Assembly: GCA_037443425.1 (NCBI GenBank)
Contig: JBBIOI010000046.1
Coordinates: 1-24,154, forward strand
Source: JBBIOI01 sp037443425
GTDB lineage: Bacteria; Desulfobacterota; BSN033; UBA1163
Direction: 5' to 3'
Length of the DNA stretch: 24,154 nucleotides
Below, piece after piece: positions 1 through 7,651 of the stretch (within the stretch, counting starts at the first letter, position 1; the number at the start of each line of letters is the position of its first letter). The notes beneath the pieces were generated by a model. That model saw only the letters and a list, made by a program, of their open reading frames with translations, did not search any database and was not told the origin of the DNA. Position numbers and translations under genes: made by a program.

Positions 1-587
1 AGTGGCGTAAGAGTCGATCCCTTAGGAGGTAAATCACCAGAAAGTACAGCCTTTAATCCATTGAGAGCTAAATCAGGCGGAGGCGGGCATCCTGGAAGGT
101 AATAATCTACATCTATTACTTGATCCACTGAGTAAACATGATCATAAAATTCTGGAAGGGTTAAAGTGTGACCATCCAATTTCACCTGAGTTTTAGGTAT
201 AATACCATCTGGATTTTCAACGCTTGGTGATTCTATATAAACCCACTTAAGAATCTCTTCTCTGGGAATAAGATTTGCAAGACCTGATGTACCTCCAAAG
301 CATGCACAGGAACCAAACGATAGAATTATTTTACATTTTTCCCTCATTATCCTGGCAAGTCCCTCTTGATCAGAATTCCTTATAGCGTCGTGAATGATGC
401 CCAATAAGACCTCGCCTTTAGCCAATTTCTCAAGATCTTTCAGTTTATAATCAAGTGAAATAGGCCAAAATATGATCTCTACGCTTCCCGTTAAATCTAT
501 CAGATCTTCGTTTAGATCGACGATAGTTTCATCACATCCTGCACATGAACCAAGCCAGGCTATTGCAATCTTGTTTTTCTGTTCCAC
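1..587 (-). CDS. mvhG: F420-non-reducing hydrogenase-type small subunit (MvhG-like), 3' end missing
   Basis: The reading frame starts at GTG 587, nine bases after a strong TAAGGAGG, and stays open to the window edge, giving about 195 residues. It belongs to the [NiFe]-hydrogenase small-subunit/NADH-dehydrogenase 20-kDa family. Visible iron-sulfur motifs are CAGCD (Cys15, Cys18), FGSCACFGG (Cys94/Cys96) and PGCPPPP (Cys167), the usual ligands of the proximal [4Fe-4S] cluster. It lies just after the MvhD-like gene and the HdrA/GltD-like gene, the neighbourhood seen for soluble MvhADG-Hdr complexes. The catalytic large subunit would be expected beyond the left edge and cannot be checked, so true hydrogenase activity versus a nickel-free relative is undecided. 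The start rests on the Shine-Dalgarno sequence; the 10-base gap to the preceding gene suggests one transcript. Confidence 0.88.
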   Translation of the reverse strand, partial: MEQKNKIAIAWLGSCAGCDETIVDLNEDLIDLTGSVEIIFWPISLDYKLKDLEKLAKGEVLLGIIHDAIRNSDQEGLARIMREKCKIILSFGSCACFGGTSGLANLIPREEILKWVYIESPSVENPDGIIPKTQVKLDGHTLTLPEFYDHVYSVDQVIDVDYYLPGCPPPPDLALNGLKAVLSGDLPPKGSTLTP

Positions 588-597
588 GTTTTCCTCC

Positions 598-980
598 TTA
601 TCCACTTATTCCAATTTGTTTGAGGGTGTTTTCCATTTCCTCAATCTGGGTTTTAATATCTTTTCCAGAAGGATCCTTAGAAAGAACCATCCTTAGCCTT
701 TCCTTTTTGATACCAAAGTCTTCCAAGATTCTTTGAATAAAATATACCTTTTTCTCTTCTCTAAAGTTTCCATCCTCGAAGTGACATCTCCCCTCTGGAC
801 ACCCAAGAATCAGCACTCCATCTGCACCCCTCTTAAATGCCTCTAAGATATAGAGTGTATCTATCTTAGAACTGCATGTTACTGGGATACAATTATCTAA
901 ATCCAGATTTTTATCTCCTAAATTGTATCCCCAGCCAAATTTACAAAAAAACATAGAATCTTGGGCTTATTATTCGGCAT
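598..980 (-). CDS. mvhD: MvhD-like hydrogenase delta subunit, interrupted near its start by a frame break
   Basis: Residues from position 954 down match the MvhD family: a small [2Fe-2S] protein that links hydrogenase MvhAG to HdrA in methanogens and many anaerobes. Typical stretches are CIPVTCSSKID, the AFKRGADGVLILGC core and GRCHFEDGN, with spaced cysteines that would hold the cluster. The best Shine-Dalgarno (AAGGAGGA) and ATG are at 980, giving MPNNKPKILCFF, which fits the family N-terminus but is one frame off from the remainder. The break falls in a run of seven T (coding strand; A at 945-951). One added T would make a continuous ILCFFCKFGWGYNLG. The part at 598-954 is intact. It could be a sequencing or assembly indel, a mutation, or -1 slippage on T TTT TTT. 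It sits between the HdrA-like gene and the MvhG-like gene in the same operon. Confidence 0.85.
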
Positions 981-990
981 TTCTTCCTCC

Positions 991-1557
991 TTACTGATTT
1001 AAGGAATTTCTTAGAGAGGAATATACCTCTTTAACTTTCATCTCTGTAGTATCGCCTATAAGCATCCTTGCATTGGATGGACATGCCTCCACACACATAC
1101 CACATGCTTTACACTTAATATTGTCAACCATTGAAATCATCTTACTATCCACTTTATTGACCACTGTTGCACGATAGAAACATGCAGAAACACATACACC
1201 ACAACCACTACATTTTTCTTGATTTACTTGGATATAAGGAAGCATATCCTGAATACCTATTGATACACATGCCTTACAGGAGATACAGGGGCCACAGTAT
1301 AGGCACCTACTTGCCACCTCTATAGCCTCTTCTAAGGAAAAACCCCTCTCATAGATCTGGAAATGCATGCGCTTTTCAGGTGGAATCCATAAGACCTCTG
1401 GCTCCATCTGATATACCCTCTTTATTGGTGGTTCCTGCGCGGAAAGCTCCCTTTTTCTTCCAGCCTTAAGGTCTTCTCCTGCCAGATACCTTGCAATGGA
1501 TTCTCCCGCGATTAACCCATCTCTCATAGCATCTGCCATAAAGCCAACTTTTTTCAC
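991..1557 (-). CDS. C-terminal part of a GltD/HdrA-like oxidoreductase: FAD tail plus ferredoxin domains (split from 1566-2796)
   Basis: This frame carries on the protein encoded at 1566-2796 after a one-base break. The family sequence PNVFVGGDVKKVGFMADAMR is readable just upstream in this frame, so the apparent GTG start at 1557 is an artefact of the break. The start of the segment completes the FAD-binding fold (GGDV followed by an amphipathic helix). The rest is a cysteine-rich electron-transfer tail with three clusters of motifs: CLYCGPCISCKAC, CSGCGVCVSAC and CKACGMCVEACP. The last two are classic ferredoxin-type [4Fe-4S] patterns. This layout (GltD-like core with ferredoxins) is seen in HdrA-like electron-confurcating partners. 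The likely role is passing electrons between NAD(P)H, flavin and the MvhD/MvhG-like subunits encoded next. Physiological direction is unknown. Confidence 0.85.
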   Translation of the reverse strand: MKKVGFMADAMRDGLIAGESIARYLAGEDLKAGRKRELSAQEPPIKRVYQMEPEVLWIPPEKRMHFQIYERGFSLEEAIEVASRCLYCGPCISCKACVSIGIQDMLPYIQVNQEKCSGCGVCVSACFYRATVVNKVDSKMISMVDNIKCKACGMCVEACPSNARMLIGDTTEMKVKEVYSSLRNSLNQ

Positions 1558-1565
1558 ATCTCCTC

Positions 1566-2796
1566 CTACAAATACATTGGGCCGTTTGAACTTTGAAGTG
1601 TTAGGGGATTTACTTGAAGTTTACCATTTTCATCAAGCAATCCCTCTTTATACAGAAATCCTCGATCAGGCCCCTGACCCACTGTTATTATTAGAACATC
1701 TCCTTTAACATAGATTGAATCGGATAAATCAAACTCCGGGTTAAAACCTTTATCATTGTAAACCCTTGTGCACCTTGGACAATCAATCCCCTTAAAACGC
1801 TCTCCCTCACCATAAATTCTCCTAACCCCCCTTGAATAAATTACTCTTATTCCTTCCTGCCAGGCTCCCCTAATCTCATCAAGATCAGCAGGAATTCCAT
1901 CAGGGGAACTCTTATCTTCACATTCGAGACATATGACAGTTACTTCTCCACCCAATCTTCTTGAAGTCCTTGCAACATCAAAAGCAACATTTCCTCCACC
2001 AATCACAAGCACCCTTTTGCCTTGAAAATAATTGGGAGGAATATTACCATGGCTTACTTCATAAAGGAATGTGTGGCCATACATAACCCCTGAAAGGTTT
2101 TGACCCGCTACCTCATCATATCCAAAAGTCAATTTCCTTGGAGAAGGCGTTCCTTTTGCAAGAAATATAGCCTCGAAACCTTCATTTAATAACCTATCCA
2201 GGTTCCATTTTCCTTCCCCGATCTTTATCTTACTCTTTACATCTATCCTCCCGATCCTTATTAAGTTCTCTATCCCTAACGAGAGTACCCTCTCTGGTAA
2301 TCTATATCTGGGGATTAGCCACAATGCACCTCCGAGTCTTTCAGAAGATTCAAAAATAGTAACTTTGAAACCTCTCTTACTGAGATAATATGCACACATA
2401 AGGCCAGCAGGACCACCACCTACTATGGCAACATTTTCTCTATACTTTCTTATTGAGATCTCCTCTTTTTCTGGTAAATAATCAGTATATATATCTCCGA
2501 CAAAACGCTTAAGAAGCCTCCTTTTTATGGCCCCACCTTTATATCTATAGTTGCAACCAATCTCACATAGTCCACAAACATATCCACAGATTGGGAATAG
2601 AGGATTCTTTTCATAAAAATAATCCCCTATCTGGATTATCCCATCACGGGCCTCATCAAGCGAGTAAGGAAGTAGGGATATGAGGACATTTGTGCGTTGT
2701 ATATCTTCATTAATAGGACATTGAACCTGACATGGTGGGAGGTACTGCCGGATGGCTTCTTCAACAGTGGCAGGTCCACTGGATTGGGTTTTTCAC
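1566..2796 (-). CDS. N-terminal and central part of a GltD/HdrA-like FAD/NAD(P) oxidoreductase, frame-disrupted at both ends
   Basis: The frame from about 2792 to 1566 encodes a glutamate-synthase-beta-like flavoprotein. An N-terminal Fe-S domain has CQVQCPINEDIQ and CGYVCGLCEIGC. It is followed by the FAD dinucleotide fold (VAIVGGGPAG) and the NAD(P) fold (RVLVIGGGNVAFDVARTSRR). The gene's Shine-Dalgarno is GGAGG at 2808-2812. The ATG at 2798 is followed at once by TGA in this frame. GTG 2796 fits if one A is removed from the A5 run at 2789-2793, giving MKTQSSGPATVEEAI. At the other end, an in-frame TAG at 1566-1568 appears because one base seems lost around 1576-1587; adding an A restores the path to the 991-1557 segment. 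It leads the redox operon. Two breaks in one otherwise well-preserved protein favour sequence error, but decay is possible. Confidence 0.85.
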
Positions 2797-2829
2797 ATAG
2801 GTCTGTTCCTCCAAAATTTATTTGTGAAA

Positions 2830-2858
2830 ATTTTAACAAATTATATAAAATATTTCAA
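2830..2858 (-). promoter_or_regulatory. Probable sigma-70-type promoter of the Hdr/Mvh-like operon
   Basis: On the minus strand, TTGAAA (2858-2853) is separated by 17 bases from TAAAAT (2835-2830). This predicts transcription from about 2823, roughly 10 bases before the GGAGG ribosome site of the GltD/HdrA-like gene. The region is very AT-rich, so a chance match is possible, and a TATAAT also lies inside the spacer. It would separate this operon from the upstream DUF3047 gene ending at 2909. Confidence 0.45.
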
Positions 2859-2908
2859 TAAAAAGTTAGTTAATTTAATCGATTTTTTATGAAGGACCGA
2901 AAACTCTT

Positions 2909-3595
2909 CTATCTTTTTCTTAAAAGAGGTTCTGAGTAATAGGCAATTACCATCTCATTGCTATGATCTGTATCTGTCTGAATCCCTATAGCAATAATGC
3001 CAGGGAATTCTCTCCCAAATGCATCTTTAAAATCTTTCTCAATATTTCTCGATTCTGTGACCCATTTACCGACCTTTTCCTCTCCTGATTCGATCACATA
3101 GACTTTACAGTTTCTCTCTGAAGGATGATCAAATACTTCACCTTTAGGCATGCGGGTAGCCCAGATGTATTCAATCTTTAATCCAAAAGGTTCTCTTGAC
3201 CCAAATATTCCAAAAGCCCGTTCCCTATCTTCAAAGGCCCTTCCTCTGCCAAATACGACTATTACCCGAGCTGCTGAATCAAAACGATCCTTACGTGTTT
3301 CAATGGCCGAGCGCACAACATTTGATACCTTCCATTTCCAGGAAATTATATTATATTTCTTTTCTTTTTCAGGGACCTCTTTAAATAAAGAGGCTCGACT
3401 CCCGAGGCTTTCAGCCCTTATTATCCCCTTTCCCAATTTCGAATACTGGGTGGGAGGAATTCCAAAATATTTTATCAACCTCCATCCTTTTACTGGAGTA
3501 TACTCTTCTTCTGGTTTCTCCTCAGGGGGTGGCCCAAATGGGAATTGAAGAAAAATGGAATTTAAAGCGAGTAAAAGAATTAAAACATAGGTCAT
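2909..3595 (-). CDS. DUF3047 family secreted protein of unknown function
   Basis: A 228-residue protein with a hydrophobic N-terminus (TYVLILLLALNSIFL) that looks like a signal peptide or anchor, so it probably acts outside the cytoplasm. The body matches the DUF3047 family by recognisable blocks: ISWKWKVSNV, SAARVIVVFG, a YIWATRMPKGEV segment, GKWVTESRNIEKDFKDAFG, and a C-terminal IGIQTDTDHSNE..AYY stretch. The family has no assigned activity that I know of. Its ATG overlaps the TGA of the upstream LeuD-like gene (ATGA), so it is translationally coupled as the last gene of the long catabolic operon. Whether it serves that pathway or merely shares the transcript cannot be told. A role in envelope binding of the substrate is only a guess. 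Confidence 0.85.
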   Translation of the reverse strand: MTYVLILLLALNSIFLQFPFGPPPEEKPEEEYTPVKGWRLIKYFGIPPTQYSKLGKGIIRAESLGSRASLFKEVPEKEKKYNIISWKWKVSNVVRSAIETRKDRFDSAARVIVVFGRGRAFEDRERAFGIFGSREPFGLKIEYIWATRMPKGEVFDHPSERNCKVYVIESGEEKVGKWVTESRNIEKDFKDAFGREFPGIIAIGIQTDTDHSNEMVIAYYSEPLLRKR

Positions 3596-4098
3596 AACGA
3601 TTTTTCTGCTTCTATCCTTTTCTTTAAAATAGAAAGGATTCCACCTGACTCTAATATCTCAAGGGGTGTTCCTATAAGTGGTTGAAATGATGAGGTTTTT
3701 CCTGTTTTTAAATTTTTGATCCAACCAGCCTTCAAATCGATCTCTATCTCTTCACCTTCATCAAAGATCTGGCTCACACCTTTTGAGATTATAGGGTAAA
3801 TTCCAAGCCCAACACAGTTTCTAAAATATATCCTCGCTATTGATTCACAGGCAATAATTCGAATTCCCAGTGCCTTAACAACTGAGGTAGCCTGCTCTCT
3901 GCTTGATCCACAACCAAAATTGTTTCCAGCTACAATAATATCCCCCTCTTTAACAGTCTTATAAAAATCAGGAATAATGGGAGAAAATGCATATTTCTTC
4001 ATCTCTTCAATAGGAAGTTGTAGAAAAGGACCCGGGGCAATAACATCTGTATCGATATTGTCTCCAAATTTTCTTACCCTTCCTCTTACCTTTGTCAT
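3592..4098 (-). CDS. LeuD/aconitase-swivel-domain small subunit of a hydro-lyase (pair 1)
   Basis: A 168-residue small subunit of the 3-isopropylmalate dehydratase/homoaconitase family. The start has the family pattern FGDNIDTDVIAPG, and residues 61-69 show the substrate-binding FGCGSSREQ. With the large subunit at 4099-5361 it would form a heterodimer that moves water across a C=C bond of a hydroxy di- or tricarboxylate. The specificity loop that reads YLRT in archaeal homoaconitase and YLVY in archaeal isopropylmalate isomerase reads FLQL here (residues 25-28), so neither substrate is predicted with confidence. The ATG follows the large subunit's TAA directly, with GGGAGG eight bases upstream. 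The catabolic neighbours argue against a leucine-biosynthesis role. Confidence 0.9.
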   Translation of the reverse strand: MTKVRGRVRKFGDNIDTDVIAPGPFLQLPIEEMKKYAFSPIIPDFYKTVKEGDIIVAGNNFGCGSSREQATSVVKALGIRIIACESIARIYFRNCVGLGIYPIISKGVSQIFDEGEEIEIDLKAGWIKNLKTGKTSSFQPLIGTPLEILESGGILSILKKRIEAEKSL

Positions 4099-5361
4099 TT
4101 ACGAAACCTCCCTTGGATCAGCAATCCTTCCCAGAATGGCAGAAGCTGTAACAGTAGCAGGTGAGGCCAAATAGATCTCTGCATCAGGGCTTCCCATACG
4201 ACCTTTAAAATTTCTTGGTACTGAAGCAATACATCTATCGTTGGCAGAAAGAACACCCTGAATCCCTGTACAGAATCCACAAGAAGGATTCCCTATCATC
4301 ACACCTGCCTCAATGAGTTGACCAATAATCCCGCTTTTTAGGGCCTCCCTAAAGACCTCCCAAGAGGCAGGGGCTATGTAAAATCTTACATTAGGATGGA
4401 CCTTTTTCCCTTTAAGCAAGGAGACGGCTATTTCTAAATCTTCCAATCTTCCATGGCAGCACGATGCTATAACAGCTTGATCTATCTCTATATCTTTAAC
4501 TTCTTTAGCTTTGACCACATTTCCTACATTGTGAGGAAGAGAAACCATGGGTTCTAAATCAGAGGCATTGATAAAATAATTTTCAGAATAAACCGCATCC
4601 GGATCAGAATCTACCCATTCAAATTCTCTGTCTGTTCTATCTTGTAGATATTCTATAACCTTTTCATCGGCACGAAATATCCCAAATTTAGCACCAAGTT
4701 CCACAGACATATTGCTCATTGTTAATCTGCTATCAAGGGACATTTCATCAATTGCTGACCCAACCCATTCAATAGCCTTATATTGAGCTATTTCTGTCCC
4801 ATATTTACCTGCTATATAAAGGATGATATCTTTTGAGTGAATTAATTTATTAAGCCTTCCATTTATTTCAAATCTAATGGTCTCTGGAACCCTGAACCAT
4901 AGCTCACCTGTATAAATTACATATGCCATCTCTGAAGCACCAATACCTGTTGCAGCTGCATTCAAAGCACCATATGTTGTTGTGTGTGAATCTGCTCCTA
5001 CAATAAGCTCACCTGGCCTTACATGACCTTTTTCAATCATTACCTGGTGCGAAACACCTTCAAAGACATCATAGAAATACTTTACTCCTAATTTCTTGGC
5101 AAGCCTTCTCATGAGATTATGATTTTCTGCTGTTGTGATCGTGGTGGGTGGAACACGGTGATCTATCACTACAACAAACCTCTCTGTATCCCATATTCGA
5201 AATAATTCTTCTTTGATGTTTGCCTCTCTGAGTACATCTCTTATCAGCCTGAAATTCTCAGGCATCATTGCCATATCAATTTTGGCTGTCACATATTCAC
5301 CTGGAGAAACTGGTCTCTTTCCAGAGGCCCTTGCCAATATCTTTTCAACCATATTCATCAT
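4099..5361 (-). CDS. LeuC/homoaconitase-type large subunit of a hydro-lyase (pair 1)
   Basis: About 420 residues, the length of archaeal-type 3-isopropylmalate dehydratase/homoaconitase large subunits rather than the longer bacterial LeuC. Family signatures include DHRVPPTT near residue 70, GADSHTTTYGALNAAATGIG near 122-141, and three cysteine positions for the catalytic [4Fe-4S] cluster: SCCHGR (about residue 301/302) and PSCGFCTG (about 361 and 364). The start is ATG 5361. An earlier GTG at 5367 overlaps the GGAG ribosome site (5367-5370), so it is unlikely; ATG 5358 is also possible. It pairs with the adjoining small subunit. It is the second large subunit in this operon and clearly divergent from the one at 8185-9441, so it is not a recent duplication. 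Confidence 0.92.
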   Translation of the reverse strand: MMNMVEKILARASGKRPVSPGEYVTAKIDMAMMPENFRLIRDVLREANIKEELFRIWDTERFVVVIDHRVPPTTITTAENHNLMRRLAKKLGVKYFYDVFEGVSHQVMIEKGHVRPGELIVGADSHTTTYGALNAAATGIGASEMAYVIYTGELWFRVPETIRFEINGRLNKLIHSKDIILYIAGKYGTEIAQYKAIEWVGSAIDEMSLDSRLTMSNMSVELGAKFGIFRADEKVIEYLQDRTDREFEWVDSDPDAVYSENYFINASDLEPMVSLPHNVGNVVKAKEVKDIEIDQAVIASCCHGRLEDLEIAVSLLKGKKVHPNVRFYIAPASWEVFREALKSGIIGQLIEAGVMIGNPSCGFCTGIQGVLSANDRCIASVPRNFKGRMGSPDAEIYLASPATVTASAILGRIADPREVS

Positions 5362-5375
5362 TATCACTCCACTTA

Positions 5376-6521
5376 TTATGTGAGAATTATTGCACCTTTC
5401 TTTGTAAGATAGATGGTATTGCCAATCATACGTGCACCAGTCGCATCATCTTTTACTAAAAGCCTTAAAGAAAATGTCATTCCTTCTTTAAATACCTCAA
5501 TCTCTCTTTCATTAATAATTGGAAATTCATTCGGACTTAAGCCCACTGCCTGTCCCATTCCGTATTCATCGATATATGAAAAACCCTGATTTTTTATCTC
5601 AGATATTGACTCCTCATAGAATTTAGAGATTAATTTATCTGGTTTCATATTTTTAATAATTTTCCCATATAAGATATCAAGCTTCTCAACCTTTGATTCC
5701 ATTAGAAAAAAGTCTCTAAATATAAAAGTCTTTGCTGCCTCTGCCCAGTACCTTTCATATTCTACCGAAATATTAAGAATAATAGTTTCATAAGGAGAAA
5801 CCTCCATGCTTTCAAGGAGTCTAAAAGCCCAGGGGACTTGCATTGGTCTGGCAATCATAATCCTAATATCCTCTGCTCCTTCAAGCCTGGCTTCACGATA
5901 TAACATAGCCTCGAGTTCTCTTTCGTTGAGAGTTTGAAATCTGATATCAGTAATAATACTGAAAAGGTTCCTAATGATCCTGGATGAACGTCGAATCTGA
6001 TCAACCTCTCTTTGTGATTTCACCATTCTCAGCCTTTTAATTATATGGTCTGCGTCGATGATCTTAGAGTGGCTAAGGTTTTCAGATAAAAACTCAAATT
6101 GATGATATGGCATAAGTTCAAATATCCCCGCAAAACCAATGTTTGAATTTATTAGATTCTTTTCCTCTAAATATCTTAAACACTCCTTTGAAACATCCCC
6201 CGAAGCTCTTATCTCTTCGACCCAGGTAGTCTTTCTAAAAGAAGGGATTCCTCTTGAAGCGCCTTCGAATATCAAGCATGGCTCTCCTCTAAATGGCAGA
6301 ATCATAAGGGCTCCACGGGGAAGCCTTACGAGAAAATTACTAAGATAGCAATAATTTCCATACTCATTGAAGCCATATCCATAGAGGATTAAAACATCTA
6401 TTCCTTCTCTCTTCATCTCCCTTCTTACGTTTCTAATCCTTTTACGAAATTCTTCATCTGGCATATTGATTCTGTCCCAAACATTTCGACCATTCTTTAA
6501 ATTAGGCTGAATCGTTTCCAT
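5376..6521 (-). CDS. M24 (creatinase/prolidase) fold protein lacking the metal ligands
   Basis: A 381-residue two-domain protein. The N-terminal half has the creatinase-N fold (MKREGIDVLILYG, then ALMILPFRGEP), and the C-terminal half is the M24 pita-bread domain. In metallopeptidases of this clan five residues bind two metals (Asp, Asp, His, Glu, Glu). By eye the equivalent positions here are Asn250, Glu261, Gln324, Arg353 and Gly367, so the dimetal centre looks absent. Metal-free catalysis has a precedent in creatinase, which has the same fold. Xaa-Pro peptidase activity is therefore unlikely, and a non-peptidase hydrolase or lyase on the pathway substrate is possible. The ATG follows AAAAGGGG; only two bases separate it from the preceding M24 gene, and 14 bases separate it from the downstream LeuC-like start. 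Confidence 0.85.
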   Translation of the reverse strand: METIQPNLKNGRNVWDRINMPDEEFRKRIRNVRREMKREGIDVLILYGYGFNEYGNYCYLSNFLVRLPRGALMILPFRGEPCLIFEGASRGIPSFRKTTWVEEIRASGDVSKECLRYLEEKNLINSNIGFAGIFELMPYHQFEFLSENLSHSKIIDADHIIKRLRMVKSQREVDQIRRSSRIIRNLFSIITDIRFQTLNERELEAMLYREARLEGAEDIRIMIARPMQVPWAFRLLESMEVSPYETIILNISVEYERYWAEAAKTFIFRDFFLMESKVEKLDILYGKIIKNMKPDKLISKFYEESISEIKNQGFSYIDEYGMGQAVGLSPNEFPIINEREIEVFKEGMTFSLRLLVKDDATGARMIGNTIYLTKKGAIILT

Positions 6522-6523
6522 AA

Positions 6524-7642
6524 TCAGACCCCTTTTATGTAGAGCTTTGTCTCTGTCTTTGTAAGCCTTTCATATCCTTCATCTGTAACCATTATGGTTT
6601 CACCACATGCTAAATATCCTGTCTCAGGAAGATACTGATTTGGATGAATTGCAATGACTTGGTGCCTCTCAAGAATCGCTTCCATATTCTCGGTTATCTC
6701 TGGTCCTGGAGCTATTGAACCTACTCCAAATCCATGTCCTCGCGATCTCATATAAGGTGGGGCACAATACTTAGAATAACCTTCCTTACTAAAAATCTGA
6801 TTCATTGTAATGGGTATTAAAGATGCTGGCTCACCGGATCTCACCTTCTTTAAAGATTCCTCTAAGGCATAAACTAATAAGAGATATTTTTCCATTAAAA
6901 CTGGATCAGGGCTTCCAAGAACAACTGTTCTACAAACCTGAATAAACTGACCTTCACATACAGGGGTTATCTCGCATATAATAATATCTCCTTTTGTCAG
7001 TCTTCTATCCGTAGGTTCATGCATCTCTGAATTGTGTTTACCTGAACTCAAAAGAATGAAGATATCATCAGCCCCATTTAAGCGCATCTCAAATTCTATC
7101 TCTGAAACAAGTTCATATTCGCGAATACCAACCCTTGTGTGCCTGATAAATGCCTCTGCACCAAGATCAGCAATCTCGGCTGTCTTTCTTATAATCTTAA
7201 TCTCTTGCTCGGTCTTCTCTTTAGCTATTTCTTCAATGATTTCATCAGCGGGGATTATCTGTATATCTTTTTTAATCTCCTTGTACAAAGAGCTATTCAT
7301 CTCCTTTGAACCAATAACTCCAACTTTTTCTTTTATCCCTAACTCATTGATTATCTCCTTAAGTTCCTTTACAAAATCCTTAGCTCCTCTTACATCTTTG
7401 ATCCAGGTCTTCTTTGAGGCGCGAATTCTATCCCAGTAAGGTTCTACAAGGAGTACTGTCTTTCCCGATTTTGATATGACAGCAGCATTTCGTTTTCCCA
7501 TTGGTCTAAATTCAGAAAAATAATGTAAATAGCTCGGTCTCAAGATGCTACATGTTCCATCTGAAAAGATGATTATCCCATCAAGTTCCCTTATTCTTAT
7601 CTGCTCTAAAACCTTTTTTAATTTTATCTCACCGCCATACAT
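6524..7642 (-). CDS. Second M24 (creatinase/prolidase) fold protein with a degenerate metal site
   Basis: About 372 residues, with an N-terminal creatinase-like domain (ELDGIIIFSDG, YLHYFSEFRPMG) and a C-terminal pita-bread domain. The motif SRGHGFGVG keeps the conserved histidine (His303). Other metal positions look changed by eye: Glu224 and Gln235 instead of the two aspartates, His333 in place of the EP glutamate, and CGET where an acidic pair normally sits. The protein thus differs from ordinary Xaa-Pro peptidases and from the DMSP lyase DddP, which keeps its ligands. The start is ATG 7642, with GAGGTGG just upstream; the GTG at 7648 lies inside that ribosome site. The gene is nine bases past the LeuD-like gene of pair 2 and is coupled to the second M24 gene, so the two probably work together, perhaps as a hetero-oligomer. 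Confidence 0.85.
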   Translation of the reverse strand: MYGGEIKLKKVLEQIRIRELDGIIIFSDGTCSILRPSYLHYFSEFRPMGKRNAAVISKSGKTVLLVEPYWDRIRASKKTWIKDVRGAKDFVKELKEIINELGIKEKVGVIGSKEMNSSLYKEIKKDIQIIPADEIIEEIAKEKTEQEIKIIRKTAEIADLGAEAFIRHTRVGIREYELVSEIEFEMRLNGADDIFILLSSGKHNSEMHEPTDRRLTKGDIIICEITPVCEGQFIQVCRTVVLGSPDPVLMEKYLLLVYALEESLKKVRSGEPASLIPITMNQIFSKEGYSKYCAPPYMRSRGHGFGVGSIAPGPEITENMEAILERHQVIAIHPNQYLPETGYLACGETIMVTDEGYERLTKTETKLYIKGV

Positions 7643-7651
7643 AACCACCTC

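Noticed and set aside
472..736. Plus-strand open frames across the Mvh genes
   Set aside because: They are antisense to the MvhG-like and MvhD-like genes, lack good ribosome sites and show no recognisable domain.
2636..2839. Separate small minus-strand protein ahead of the GltD-like gene
   Set aside because: It is the out-of-frame reading of the GltD-like N-terminus. Its TTG start lies upstream of the predicted transcription start and lacks a ribosome site.
5376..7642. Xaa-Pro aminopeptidases or DddP-type DMSP lyase
   Set aside because: The residues that would bind metals in both families are replaced, so neither activity can be supported from sequence.
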